Under the pieces are notes generated by a model, which did no database searches, was not told the DNA's origin, and worked only from the letters and a program-made list of their open reading frames with translations. A DNA stretch of 64,000 nt from Paraburkholderia sabiae. Its GTDB lineage: Bacteria; Pseudomonadota; Gammaproteobacteria; Burkholderiales; Burkholderiaceae. A program made the position numbers and the translations under genes. The stretch is taken from positions 62,001-126,000 of the forward strand of contig NZ_CP125296.1 of the NCBI RefSeq assembly GCF_030412785.1. Reading direction: 5' to 3'. Positions 44,046-53,125 of the stretch are shown here, piece after piece; position 1 is the stretch's first letter, and every line of letters begins with the position of its first letter.

Positions 44046-45398
44046 ATGTCCCAGACGGTGATTGCATCGTGGGGTCATTTAGAGCACAATCCCGGCATGC
44101 CCAGACCTTTGCCGACTGAGGTACGTACCGAAAGCGTCAAAAAGCACGTGGCCGCCATTCATACGAGCGGCGAGCTTTCGCTGCTGGAGCGAAAGCTGTC
44201 CAACGTGCTGTTGCTGCATTCGTACGACAACCTTCTGACCACGAGAACCCACCGCCTGCCGGTGCGGACGCTCATGCTCGTGCTCGGCTGGACTGAAAGC
44301 GAAAATACCGAAAAGCTTCGGGAGGCGCTCAGGCAACTCGCGACGACTGCGGTCGAATTCAACGTGATGGATGACGGCCGCGAGCGCTGGAGCGTCATGC
44401 CGATCCTGTCGTTCGCGGAAATTCGCGCAGGCGTGTGCTCGTACCGCTACGACGAGGCGCTGGCCGAAAAGCTCTACGACCCGTCGATCTACGCGACCGT
44501 CAATCTCGGCGTGCAGCGCAAATTCTCAAAGTCGCACGCGTTGACGCTTTACGAAAATTGCCTGCGTTTTCAGAAGGTTGGCTCGACGGGCTGGATCGAG
44601 TTGCCCGTCCTTCGGAAGCTTCTGGGCGCCACGCAAGAGTACTACGACGATTTTCGCCGGCTGAACAGCAAGGTGATCCAGAAGGCTGTGAAGGAGATCA
44701 ACGACGTCTCGGACATCAACGTCGACGTCGAATATCAGCGCATGGGCCGCTCCGTGACTGGCGTGAAATTTCTTATCCGCCAGGGCGCGCAGCAATCGCT
44801 TCTTACGCCGGAGACGGAAGACGAGTTCGCCCATGTTCGCGACAGCGAGATCTACCGGAAACTCCGGGCGCATGGCATCGGCGACAAGCTGGCGCTGAGC
44901 TTTGTCATCGAAGACGAAGAGCGCGCGCGGCTCGTCGTGCAGCTTGCCGAAGAGAAAGACAGAAAAGGGCAGATCAAGCGCTCGACAGCTGGTTTTATCC
45001 GTACGCTCATTGAGAACAAGGCAGACGTATCCGAGCCGGAATACGAGAAGGACAAGCGCGAGAAGGCCCAGAAGCAGGCCGCAGCGGCGCGTTCGCGGAC
45101 GCTCGATGCACGCATGCAGGAATTGCGGATCGATTTCGACCGTCTTCAGTGCGCAGCGGCCGTCAAGGCGCTGACGCAGGATGAGAAGCGGGCGTTCGCG
45201 CGTCAGTTCGTTGAAGGCGACGGCGCAAAGTACGCGCGCGAGTTTCGTCCGGACAGCCCGGGCCTCTTCTCGGGCTCGGTCGGCCGCGTGAACTTCGCTT
45301 CCTGGCTCAGAAACCGCGTTCGCCCTGAATTCGACGCACCCAAGTTCGACGCGTGGTTATCGCAAAATCACCAGGACATTGCGTTGCAACGGAATTGA
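44046..45398 (+). CDS. Replication initiator protein (Rep_3 superfamily)
   Basis: The protein starts replication of this replicon by binding the upstream iterons. It has the paired winged-helix layout of Rep_3 initiators. The first unit covers LSLLERKLSNVLLLHSYDNL to RWSVMPILSFAEI. The second shows KFSKSHALTLYENCLRF, WIELPVLRKLLGATQEYYDDFRRLNSKVI and KEINDVSDINVDVEYQRMGRSVTGVKFLI, the family core. A helical Lys/Ala/Glu-rich C-terminal extension follows. ATG 44046 gives 450 residues, ATG 44097 (MPRPLPTEV) gives 433; neither has a strong ribosome site and the frame is open to 43866, but that part contains iterons. parA follows 87 bp later. Confidence 0.9.
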   Translation: MSQTVIASWGHLEHNPGMPRPLPTEVRTESVKKHVAAIHTSGELSLLERKLSNVLLLHSYDNLLTTRTHRLPVRTLMLVLGWTESENTEKLREALRQLATTAVEFNVMDDGRERWSVMPILSFAEIRAGVCSYRYDEALAEKLYDPSIYATVNLGVQRKFSKSHALTLYENCLRFQKVGSTGWIELPVLRKLLGATQEYYDDFRRLNSKVIQKAVKEINDVSDINVDVEYQRMGRSVTGVKFLIRQGAQQSLLTPETEDEFAHVRDSEIYRKLRAHGIGDKLALSFVIEDEERARLVVQLAEEKDRKGQIKRSTAGFIRTLIENKADVSEPEYEKDKREKAQKQAAAARSRTLDARMQELRIDFDRLQCAAAVKALTQDEKRAFARQFVEGDGAKYAREFRPDSPGLFSGSVGRVNFASWLRNRVRPEFDAPKFDAWLSQNHQDIALQRN

Positions 45399-45425
45399 CC
45401 AAAAATCCAAATTTCCGTTGAATTA

Positions 45426-45484
45426 ATGGCTTTCTGTGGAGCCATCTGATATAAGCTGACTGCATCGTCTCTTGCGGATCAGCT
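45426..45484. promoter_or_regulatory. rep-parA spacer with two inverted repeats
   Basis: The 87-bp gap before parA holds ATGGCT (45426-45431) with AGCCAT (45440-45445), and AGCTGA (45454-45459) with TCAGCT (45479-45484), the latter next to the parA start. TGATATAAG between them looks like a -10 box. ParA proteins with an N-terminal DNA-binding domain repress their own operon, so these are operator candidates. Confidence 0.4.
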
Positions 45485-45485
45485 A

Positions 45486-46637
45486 ATGAACATCACTATT
45501 CAAGACATCGTCGATCAGGCCGCTCGCGCGACTGACATCGTCTCGCAGGTTCGGGGTCGCATGCTGGCGCCGAATGCCCGCAAAAACCCGCCTGTTTTCA
45601 ACGCTTCACAGCTTGCCGCACTCTGTGAAGTCGACAAAAGCCAAATCACCTACCGCACTTCGAAGGGCGACTTGCCGCCTGGCACCGTCAACGCGACGGG
45701 TTCGCGGCGCGAATTCTCGCTGCTTGAAGCGCGCGAATGGGTTCGCGCGTATCGCGCCAACGCGCTGCGTCCGGAGAAGGCGCCGGCGATGACGGTGGCG
45801 ATCGGTAACTTCAAGGGCGGCGTGAGCAAGACGACGACCGCGATGACGCTCGCACAAGGCTTGAGCTTGCGCGGGCATCGCGTGCTCGTGATCGACACCG
45901 ATCCGCAGGGCTCGCTGACGACGCTGTTCGGCATTCTTCCCGACACGGAAGTCGAAGAAGATTCGACGATCACGGCACTCGCGACGGGCGATCAATCGAG
46001 CATTGAATACGCGATTCGCGAAACGTACTGGGACGGCATCGATCTTGTCCCGGCGTCGTCGTCGCTGTTCAACGTGGAATTCATCTTGCCGAGCCGTCAG
46101 ATGAAGGAACCGGACTTCGAATTCTGGAACGTCTTGAACACGAGTCTCGAGCAGGCGCGTAGCAACTACGACGTGATCATCATCGATACGCCGCCGGCGC
46201 TGAGTTACGGCACTGTCAACGCGTTCATGGCTGCCGATGGCCTGATCGTCCCGACGCCGCCGAACGCGCTGGACTTCGCCAGTTCGGCACAATTCTGGAC
46301 GCTCTTCAGCGATCTTGCGTCGAATCTGACGGCGGAAACGAACACGGACAAATCGTTCGAATTTATCCACGTGCTGCTTTCGCGCGTCGATCCGGCCGAT
46401 GCCGCTGCGGGCGTCGTGCGGGAATGGATTTCCGCGACGTATGCCGAAAAGGTGTTGCCGGTGGAAATTCCGAAGACGGCGGTCACGGCAGCGAGCTCGG
46501 CCGAGTTCGGCACGGTGTATGACATTTCGCGCTACGACGGCAACGCGAAGACGTACCGGCGCGCGCGTGAGGCATATGACCGGGTGACGGAAATCGTCGA
46601 GCAATCCATTGTCGCCTTCTGGGCGAAGTCGGAATAA
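45486..46637 (+). CDS. parA: ParA-family partition ATPase with N-terminal DNA-binding domain
   Basis: A 383-residue type Ia ParA. Residues about 38-90 form a MerR-like helix-turn-helix (ASQLAALCEVDKSQITYRTSKG), used by such proteins for autoregulation. The deviant Walker A motif is KGGVSKTTT near residue 110, with the signature Lys preceding. Walker A-prime is VIDTDPQGSLTTLFG, and Walker B is VIIIDTPPALSYG. The ATPase forms gradients on the nucleoid that move ParB-bound DNA. It is in an operon with parB, 13 bp downstream. Confidence 0.95.
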   Translation: MNITIQDIVDQAARATDIVSQVRGRMLAPNARKNPPVFNASQLAALCEVDKSQITYRTSKGDLPPGTVNATGSRREFSLLEAREWVRAYRANALRPEKAPAMTVAIGNFKGGVSKTTTAMTLAQGLSLRGHRVLVIDTDPQGSLTTLFGILPDTEVEEDSTITALATGDQSSIEYAIRETYWDGIDLVPASSSLFNVEFILPSRQMKEPDFEFWNVLNTSLEQARSNYDVIIIDTPPALSYGTVNAFMAADGLIVPTPPNALDFASSAQFWTLFSDLASNLTAETNTDKSFEFIHVLLSRVDPADAAAGVVREWISATYAEKVLPVEIPKTAVTAASSAEFGTVYDISRYDGNAKTYRRAREAYDRVTEIVEQSIVAFWAKSE

Positions 46638-46650
46638 GGGGGAGCGATAG

Positions 46651-47616
46651 ATGTCGATCAAGGACAGGCTTGCAAAGAAGACGGGCGACCTGATGGTGCC
46701 GGCTCCGGCACAGGAAGCCGGACGCGCGGCGTCTCCGCGGACGGCGCCCGGGCAGATGCTCGCGTTTCGTAGCGCGATGCGCGAAAGCTCTGATCGTGTT
46801 TCGCAGCTGGAGGCGCAGCTCAAGGAATATGACGGCTCGGTGCCGATTCGTTCGTTGGATCCGAAGTCGATTCAGGCGTCGAAGTGGGCGAACCGGCAGG
46901 ATTTCGGCGATGAGAGTTTCGCCGAGTTGAAGATGCTGATCGCCGAGGCGGGCGGCAATACGCAGCCGATCAAGGTGCGGCCGGCAACTGAGGGCGAAGG
47001 CTACGAGATTGTATTCGGGCATCGTCGGCATCGCGCGTGTCTGGAGCTGGATTTGCCTGTGAACGCGATCGTCGATCGCGAGATTACGGAGCAAGGGCAG
47101 TTCGTCCAGATGGATCAGGAAAACCGGGCGCGGAAAAACCTGAGTCCGTGGGAGCAGGGCGTCTGGTACAAGCGCGCGCTGGATGATCAGTTGTGGCCTT
47201 CGCAGAACGCGATGGCGAAGGCGTGTGGGTTGTCGCAGGGGAATATTTCGAGCGCGCTGCTGGTGGCGGAGCTTCCGACCGAGGTGATTAGCGCGTTTCC
47301 GTCGCCGCATGAGATCCAGTTTCAGGCGGCACGGAAGCTGTCGGTGGCGCTCAAGAAGTCGGGCGATGAGATCGTGCAGCGTGCGATCGAACTGGCGGAG
47401 GATTCGTCGCGGACCTCGGCGGAAGTGTTGGCCGCGCTGTTGGGTGCGGGTCGGGCGGCTGCGCCTGTGCGCAAGGAAGAGGAAGTGGGCATTGAGCGGA
47501 AAGGCGATCTGCTGGTGATTCGGCTGCGTGCCAGCGGGGTGCCGCAGGATCGCGTCGAAGAGTTGAGGCAGTTGATCACCGGGTTTCTTGAGGACGTGCA
47601 GTCGTCGGGGGATTGA
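46651..47616 (+). CDS. parB: ParB/RepB-family partition protein
   Basis: A 321-residue centromere-binding CTPase. The N-terminal part has SIKDRLAKKTGDL, then PIRSLDPKSIQASKWANRQDFGDESFAELKMLI (box I). Box II, the CTP-binding signature, is IVFGHRRHRACLELDLPVNAIV. The helix-turn-helix is SQNAMAKACGLSQGNISSALLVAELP. The C-terminus, VPQDRVEELRQLITGFLED, is the dimerisation domain. GGGGAG provides a strong ribosome site. Palindromes at 43257, 43565, 47915, 48153 and 48213 are the likely targets. Codon use drifts to G and T in third positions towards its 3' end, like the spacer that follows. Confidence 0.95.
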   Translation: MSIKDRLAKKTGDLMVPAPAQEAGRAASPRTAPGQMLAFRSAMRESSDRVSQLEAQLKEYDGSVPIRSLDPKSIQASKWANRQDFGDESFAELKMLIAEAGGNTQPIKVRPATEGEGYEIVFGHRRHRACLELDLPVNAIVDREITEQGQFVQMDQENRARKNLSPWEQGVWYKRALDDQLWPSQNAMAKACGLSQGNISSALLVAELPTEVISAFPSPHEIQFQAARKLSVALKKSGDEIVQRAIELAEDSSRTSAEVLAALLGAGRAAAPVRKEEEVGIERKGDLLVIRLRASGVPQDRVEELRQLITGFLEDVQSSGD

Positions 47617-47914
47617 GGATTTGTCGGTGCCTGTTGTGGGTTGGCGGGCACCGGTTTGATTTGTGTTATCTGGCTGTTGGTTGTTTCTTTCCGGCGTTGC
47701 GTTCGTTGACGTCTAGGTCTCTCCTCTGCGCTGTAACTGGTTGGCCGTTTTTTCTCTCCCCCTGTTGTCCAAGCCCTTCGCTTCGAGCGAATCGTTTCGC
47801 TTTCGGGTGCGTACGTCCCGCGTGGCGGCAGATCGGGTCTGAGACGTGAATACGTTGCTCGATTGGGAAGTGGCGTGGGTCGCAGGTAGTCTGTGCGTTG
47901 TGGGGTGGCTGGGT

Positions 47915-47929
47915 TATTTACGGTAAATA
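47915..47929. promoter_or_regulatory. parS-like palindrome, site C
   Basis: TATTTACGGTAAATA, perfect palindrome around one central base; with flanks it extends to TTATTTACGGTAAATAA. It is about 300 bp after the parB stop. Confidence 0.75.
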
Positions 47930-48152
47930 AGGCGGTCGCGTTCCGTCCGTGCCGGAAGGCGCGAAACGGTGTTACGGGCGCAAGTTCGAGTGCGAGACGC
48001 GCGCCGCGATTCGGCCTAGTCTGCGCACCTGGGGCCACAGTGGCCATCAAATCCCGGTCGTTCCTCGGCGGGATAGATCGCTCTTCGAGGAAGGTTGTGC
48101 ACTCGGGCGCCCTCTGAAATCAAACGATCCACCATCAATCAATCCGCCCGCC

Positions 48153-48167
48153 TATTTACGGTAAATA
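48153..48167. promoter_or_regulatory. parS-like palindrome, site D
   Basis: TATTTACGGTAAATA, identical to site C in the core, flanked by C and G to give CTATTTACGGTAAATAG. It lies 60 bp before site E. Confidence 0.75.
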
Positions 48168-48212
48168 GCCCGCCGTTCGATCAGCATGGGACACCTCCAT
48201 TCTTCCCCGCGC

Positions 48213-48227
48213 TATTTACGGTAAATA
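48213..48227. promoter_or_regulatory. parS-like palindrome, site E
   Basis: TATTTACGGTAAATA, with the same CTATTTACGGTAAATAG extension as site D. Three exact copies within 313 bp right of parB make this the likely centromere core. Confidence 0.75.
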
Positions 48228-48657
48228 GGCGTTCGCCAATTACGGCGTGTTGGGCTAGTTCGGTGGCACTTGTCGCAAGGGCGGCTCTGAAATGCATCTA
48301 CTGTCTCCCGCCTCCGACGACCGCAAGGAATCAACGTTGCATCGCAGGTCGATTTCATCGAGGGCTTTTTGACATGGGAGATCACCGAATTCGAACAAAC
48401 GTCGGCGGCCTCCGAGGTCGATGCCCGTCCAACCATTCCTTTGATCGCGGCCCAATGAGCGAATCACGTCCGCCGCCTTGACCGGGAAAACGCAGCTAAC
48501 GTCCCAATCCGCAGAGGCATTTTGGCCGAACCGGAAATATGGATCTGCGCCCGAACTTGTGGATGTGAAGGGCGCGTATTGCGACGATGAACCGGCGGAT
48601 AAGGCTCGGATGCGTCGACGAGAACGTCGGCTCGCAACGCCACAGCCAAACTGCGCG

Positions 48658-49026
48658 ACCCAGCCGACCCAGCCGACCCAGCCGACCCAGCCGACCCAGC
48701 CGACCCAGCCGACCCAGCCGACCCAGCCGACCCAGCCGACCCAGCCGACCCAGCCGACCCAGCCGACCCAGCCGACCCAGCCGACCCAGCCGACCCAGCC
48801 GACCCAGCCGACCCAGCCGACCCAGCCGACCCAGCCGACCCAGCCGACCCAGCCGACCCAGCCGACCCAGCCGACCCAGCCGACCCAGCCGACCCAGCCG
48901 ACCCAGCCGACCCAGCCGACCCAGCCGACCCAGCCGACCCAGCCGACCCAGCCGACCCAGCCGACCCAGCCGACCCAGCCGACCCAGCCGACCCAGCCGA
49001 CCCAGCCGACCCAGCCGACCCAGCCG
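48658..49026. repeat. Tandem array 1: 41 copies of a 9-bp unit
   Basis: The unit ACCCAGCCG repeats without a single change from 48658 to 49026, 369 bp or 41 units. Because nine is a multiple of three and the unit contains no stop in any frame, all reading frames stay open, so long open frames here are an arithmetic effect. The plus-strand frame would read Thr-Gln-Pro repeats. No start with a ribosome site and no family resemblance support a gene. The array lies about 430 bp right of the last parS-like site. Confidence 0.95.
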
Positions 49027-49035
49027 ACCAGCCGA

Positions 49036-49386
49036 CCGAAGCGACCGAAGCGACCGAAGCGACCGAAGCGACCGAAGCGACCGAAGCGACCGAAGCGACC
49101 GAAGCGACCGAAGCGACCGAAGCGACCGAAGCGACCGAAGCGACCGAAGCGACCGAAGCGACCGAAGCGACCGAAGCGACCGAAGCGACCGAAGCGACCG
49201 AAGCGACCGAAGCGACCGAAGCGACCGAAGCGACCGAAGCGACCGAAGCGACCGAAGCGACCGAAGCGACCGAAGCGACCGAAGCGACCGAAGCGACCGA
49301 AGCGACCGAAGCGACCGAAGCGACCGAAGCGACCGAAGCGACCGAAGCGACCGAAGCGACCGAAGCGACCGAAGCGACCGAAGCGA
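49036..49386. repeat. Tandem array 2: 39 copies of a related 9-bp unit
   Basis: The unit CCGAAGCGA repeats exactly from 49036 to 49386, 351 bp or 39 units. Written from GACC, the two units are GACCCAGCC and GACCGAAGC, which differ at three of nine positions. A single 9-bp hybrid (ACCAGCCGA, 49027-49035) joins the arrays. Absence of internal variants in both arrays suggests recent or continuing homogenisation by slippage or unequal exchange. Copy number may be strain- or assembly-dependent. Confidence 0.95.
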
Positions 49387-50421
49387 GGCACTCACCACGT
49401 CCACAGATTTGCCGCCGGCATTTCTCGCGGCGCGCAATTCAATAAGGTTGATGCCGGTCGACTAGACGGCAGCGTATGGAAGAATAGGGCGGCGGGATAA
49501 CCCGATCCGCCGTCAAATCCAGGACCACGAAAATGGGAAGGAAGACTCCCATGCGGCAGCGGTGGCGTGATCCCGGCACGCGCGCGATCGAGCACACTTG
49601 ACCAAAACCCGATCGCTACCTAACCGCACGCCATACAAGCCGGTGCCCCGAGTCCATCACTAGACAACATCACCTCGGTCGCCGGTCGACATGGCGCCGA
49701 GGGTGACGCATGCGTCGGCACCGGACCTGGCGATGTTTCGAGCTCGACGACAAATAGCCGTAGCCCGAATTCATCGCCGATCCCGCTCACCAGCCACTAT
49801 CTCAAAAAATACTAAGCAATCCATATAAATAGACACGGAAGCCACGACAACACCGGCCACGTAAACGCGACATCAATTCCAAAAGCCCCAAAACCCTCCC
49901 AAACGGCCCCAACGCATTCAGCAGAGCCTCGCACCCCATCACACCCCACAAACCCGCCAAACGCCCTTAAACCGACCCCAAAACTCAAAGTTTACGCAAA
50001 ACCCATTTCCCGCCAACGACTTGCACCGCAATCCGTGAAACAACCTTAAGAAAACCACGGACGAAAAGAAACCTTTATAATGCAATGAGTTAGCTATCCA
50101 CCCGCCGAATGTTTCACGCAATCCGCAGCTTCGAGTGAGATATTTCGCGTCAACCGGCCTGATCGCCGAATTTCCGCCGCAAATCGATACATTCGTATCG
50201 TCTGTTACGTAGTTCGTGGTATTCGCTACGACGTAACGCAACGCAGCGCCCCCAAAACCACACCACCGCGCTCTAAATCAAACGCGCGCCGGACCTCGCC
50301 GCATCTTCAGGCAATATCACGAGCACAAGCAGCTCATCAGCCGTTCGACCCAACACAAAAGCAAAAGAGCACCGCCCACGTCGACGAACAGAACACCGAT
50401 CCGATCCAACACACCATCCCA
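49387..50421. other. 1.03-kb non-coding region right of the arrays
   Basis: No gene is supported. The plus strand is very poor in G: 49861-49980 has 55 C against 14 G. Local GC content is clearly lower than in the genes. Several short AT-rich runs occur (about 49800-49835 and 50060-50090). This may be an extended part of the origin region or a decayed segment. The promoter of the DUF445 gene should lie at its right end. Confidence 0.55.
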
Positions 50422-51702
50422 ATGAACAAGGAAGCCGAACTCAAACGCGCCAAGCGTCGCGCGACGCTCCTGCTGCTGATCGCCACCGCCATCTTCATCG
50501 CGACCGCCTTCATGCAGCGAAACATGTGGATCGACGGCATCAAGGCCGTTGCGGAAGCCGCGATGGTCGGCGCGCTCGCCGACTGGTTCGCCGTCGTCGC
50601 GCTGTTTCGCCGCGTGCCGATTCCCGGCGTCGCCGCGCATACCGCGATCATTCCGCAGAACAAGGACAAGATCGCCGACAACCTCGCGGTCTTCGTGCGC
50701 GAGAAGTTTCTCGACGAATCGTCGATCGTCGGCCTGATCCGCAAGCACGATCCGGCGCAGAGCATCACGAACTGGCTGTGCGTCGACGCGAACACGCGGC
50801 GTCTCGGCGACTACGTGCTCAAGCTGACGGGCGGCATCCTCGAATTGCTCGACGATGCGCGCATCCAGACCTTCATCAAGGACGCGCTCGACGCGATGCT
50901 CGACAAGATCGATCTGTCGAAAGCGACGGGCTCGATCCTCGACACGCTCACGCGCGACGGACGTCATCAGGAACTGCTCGACGAAGGCATCGAGCATCTG
51001 ATGGCGCTGCTGCGCGAACCGGGCGTGCGCACGTTCATCGCCGAGCAGATCGTCGACTGGTTCAAGCGCGAATATCCGACGCTCGAAAAGATCATGCCGT
51101 CCGAATGGCTCGGTGAAAGCGGCGCGAATATCGTCGCCGATACGGTGAACAACATGCTGCTGCGCGTGAGCGAAGATCCCGGCCACAAGCTGCGTCACAA
51201 GTTCGATGAGGCGGCCGCGCGTCTCGTCGTCAAGCTGAAGTCCGATCCCGCGTTTCTTCAGAAAGGCGAGGAGATCAAGCGCTATGTGAAGGAGAGCGAG
51301 AATCTCGCGCTATACGTGAAGGATCTGTGGGCGCAGTTGCGCGACTGGCTGCGGCGCGATCTCGCACGCGACGACTCTGTGCTGCATGCAAAAGTGGCCG
51401 CGATGGGGCAATGGATCGGACGCGAACTGGCACAGGACGAATCGCTGCGCCGTTCGCTGAACGATCATATGGAGGAAGCGGCGCGCGCGATGGCGCCTGA
51501 TTTTGCCGGCTATCTGACGCGGCACATCAGCGACACGGTCAAGAACTGGGATTCGCGCGATATGTCGCAACAGATCGAGCTGAATATTGGCAAGGATTTG
51601 CAGTACATCCGCATCAACGGGACGCTCGTCGGCGGATGTATCGGTTTGCTGCTTTACGCCAGCTCGCAGATTTTTGCGCTGGTGCGCCTGCACCTCGGCT
51701 AG
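50422..51702 (+). CDS. DUF445 (YjiN-type) membrane protein
   Basis: A 426-residue protein with two N-terminal hydrophobic spans (ATLLLLIATAIFIATAFM and VAEAAMVGALADWFAVVALF) and one C-terminal span (NGTLVGGCIGLLLYASSQIFALV). The long middle part is helical and alternates charged residues. The family signature ALADWFAVVALFRRVPIPG is clear, as is HTAIIPQNKDKIADNLAVFV. Function of DUF445 proteins is unknown. It is a single gene, convergent with a small secreted protein 8 bp away. Confidence 0.9.
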   Translation: MNKEAELKRAKRRATLLLLIATAIFIATAFMQRNMWIDGIKAVAEAAMVGALADWFAVVALFRRVPIPGVAAHTAIIPQNKDKIADNLAVFVREKFLDESSIVGLIRKHDPAQSITNWLCVDANTRRLGDYVLKLTGGILELLDDARIQTFIKDALDAMLDKIDLSKATGSILDTLTRDGRHQELLDEGIEHLMALLREPGVRTFIAEQIVDWFKREYPTLEKIMPSEWLGESGANIVADTVNNMLLRVSEDPGHKLRHKFDEAAARLVVKLKSDPAFLQKGEEIKRYVKESENLALYVKDLWAQLRDWLRRDLARDDSVLHAKVAAMGQWIGRELAQDESLRRSLNDHMEEAARAMAPDFAGYLTRHISDTVKNWDSRDMSQQIELNIGKDLQYIRINGTLVGGCIGLLLYASSQIFALVRLHLG

Positions 51703-51709
51703 CGCGTGA

Positions 51710-52033
51710 TTACTGCGTCGACGACGGCTTCTTCTGCTGCGCGCATTCGTTCGTGAAGAGCATGCTCGCCTGATCGGGCGTCATGGCTTCCGGGCTGCTG
51801 TAGATGCGCTCGATCATCGCCGTGACCGCCTGACGATCCGAATCGTCCTTGTAGTACTTCTGCGCCTGGCTCAGCGCCTGAGCCTTGGTTTTCTTGTGAC
51901 GTCGCCAGGAGGCGACCTGTCCCGCGATATCGCCGATCGCGAAACACTGGTCGGCGACGGTCTGCGCGAACGCCTGCGTCGATGGTTGCGCGAGGCAGAC
52001 GGCAAGCGCCGCCACGGCTACTGCTCGTTTCAT
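51710..52033 (-). CDS. Small secreted hypothetical protein
   Basis: The 107-residue product is not recognised. It has a clear signal peptide (MKRAVAVAALAVCLAQPSTQAFA) and a mature helical part with two cysteines (QTVADQCFAIGDIAG and FTNECAQQKK) that could form a disulphide. A ribosome site (AGGAACCGGAA) precedes the start. Typical periplasmic small proteins of this form bind or protect other proteins, but no function is claimed. Confidence 0.75.
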   Translation of the reverse strand: MKRAVAVAALAVCLAQPSTQAFAQTVADQCFAIGDIAGQVASWRRHKKTKAQALSQAQKYYKDDSDRQAVTAMIERIYSSPEAMTPDQASMLFTNECAQQKKPSSTQ

Positions 52034-52145
52034 TTCCGGTTCCTGTGGTCAGATGGGCGATAGTATAAAGACGCGCGCCGCTGCGCCGCAGACGGGCATG
52101 CACTGCCACTGATCCACATCGACCCCGTACATCCGCAACACGCTC

Positions 52146-52649
52146 ATGCCGCTCAATCCGTCATCGCCGCTCGCCCGCCTGCTCAACGGTCCCGTTCATC
52201 CCGGCAAGATCGTCTGGATCGGCTTGAGGCCGCGGCGAAAAGACGCGATGTCGGCCACCGAAACCGCGACGATCGATATCGACGCGGGTCTTGTCGGCGA
52301 TCACTACGCGAGTCGCAACGGCGCGCGTCAGGTGACGCTGATTCAGGCCGAGAGTCTGCGGAGCATTGCGAGTCATCTGGGACGCAGCAATGTTGCCGCG
52401 CACGACCTGCGCCGCAACATCGTGACGGAAGGCATCAATCTGATGGCGCTGAAAGACCGGCAATTTCGCATCGGCGAAGCCGTGTTGCAAACGACGGGCG
52501 AATGTCACCCGTGTTCGCGCATGGAAGACGTGCTGGGTGTGGGCGGCTACAACGCGGTGCGCGGCTTCGGCGGGATTACGGCACGCGTCGTGAGAGGCGG
52601 CGCAATCAGGCTCGGCGACGCGATCGAAGCGCTGCCCGTCGAGGGCTAG
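52146..52649 (+). CDS. MOSC domain-containing protein
   Basis: A 167-residue stand-alone MOSC protein. The core has GKIVWIGLRPRRKDAM, GLVGDHYASRNGARQVTLIQAESL, RRNIVTEGINLMAL and the conserved Cys stretch TTGECHPCSRMEDVLG. MOSC proteins carry activated sulphur for Mo-cofactor enzymes; small forms such as YiiM reduce N-hydroxylated compounds. The first 18 residues may be an extension; no strong ribosome site is seen. It is convergent with msrB. Confidence 0.88.
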   Translation: MPLNPSSPLARLLNGPVHPGKIVWIGLRPRRKDAMSATETATIDIDAGLVGDHYASRNGARQVTLIQAESLRSIASHLGRSNVAAHDLRRNIVTEGINLMALKDRQFRIGEAVLQTTGECHPCSRMEDVLGVGGYNAVRGFGGITARVVRGGAIRLGDAIEALPVEG

Positions 52650-52672
52650 CGCGTACGATCGCATCGTGCTGC

Positions 52673-53125
52673 TTACTTCTTCGCGACTTCGAAGAGATTG
52701 CGATACTGCCCGTAGCCCTCTGCTTCCAGCTGCGAAACGGGGATAAAACGCAGCGACGCCGAGTTGATGCAATAACGCAGCCCGCCCGTTTCGCGCGGAC
52801 CATCCGGAAATACGTGGCCGAGATGGCTGTCGCCGTGCTTTGAGCGCACTTCCGTGCGGATCATGCCGTGGGTCATGTCACGCAGTTCGACGACATGCTC
52901 GTCTTCCAGCGGTTTCGTGAAGCTCGGCCAGCCGCAGCCGCTGTCGAACTTGTCCATCGACGTGAACAGCGGCTCGCCGGATACGACGTCGACGTACAAA
53001 CCTGCTTCCTTGCTGTCCCAGAACTCGTTGTAAAACGGACGTTCCGTCCCGCTTTCCTGCGTTACGCGACGCTGTTCGGCGGTGAGTCGGGCCAATGCTT
53101 CCGGTGTTTTTTCGTACGCGGACAT
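52673..53125 (-). CDS. msrB: Peptide-methionine (R)-S-oxide reductase MsrB, zinc-free type
   Basis: A 150-residue repair enzyme that reduces methionine-R-sulfoxide. Family marks are [37 protein letters not shown] and the catalytic [11 protein letters not shown]. The two CxxC pairs that bind zinc in E. coli MsrB are replaced ([11 protein letters not shown] and [11 protein letters not shown]), so this is the form without structural zinc; Cys in SGCGWPSF is probably the resolving residue. Start 53125 has AAGGAGA upstream; the longer frame to 53515 is not family-like. Confidence 0.93.
   Translation of the reverse strand: MSAYEKTPEALARLTAEQRRVTQESGTERPFYNEFWDSKEAGLYVDVVSGEPLFTSMDKFDSGCGWPSFTKPLEDEHVVELRDMTHGMIRTEVRSKHGDSHLGHVFPDGPRETGGLRYCINSASLRFIPVSQLEAEGYGQYRNLFEVAKK

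Larger units (their letters stand above)
47617..48657. other. 1.04-kb non-coding spacer right of parB, with three parS-like sites
   Basis: No gene is supported; open frames here lack family marks and ribosome sites. From 47620 to about 47900 the plus strand is rich in G and T: in 47641-47700 there are 26 T against 3 A and 20 G against 11 C. Three parS-like palindromes follow at 47915, 48153 and 48213. From about 48450 the strand becomes rich in A and C and leads into the tandem arrays. Confidence 0.6.

Noticed and set aside
48658..49386. CRISPR array
   Set aside because: The 9-bp units are contiguous with no spacers, and there are no cas genes.
48255..49500. Long open frames on both strands with Thr-Gln-Pro, Lys-Arg-Pro, Ser-Arg-Pro or Gly-Arg-Phe repeats
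   Set aside because: A 9-bp stop-free unit keeps every frame open. No start with a ribosome site, no signal and no family match exists, so they are treated as tandem DNA repeats.
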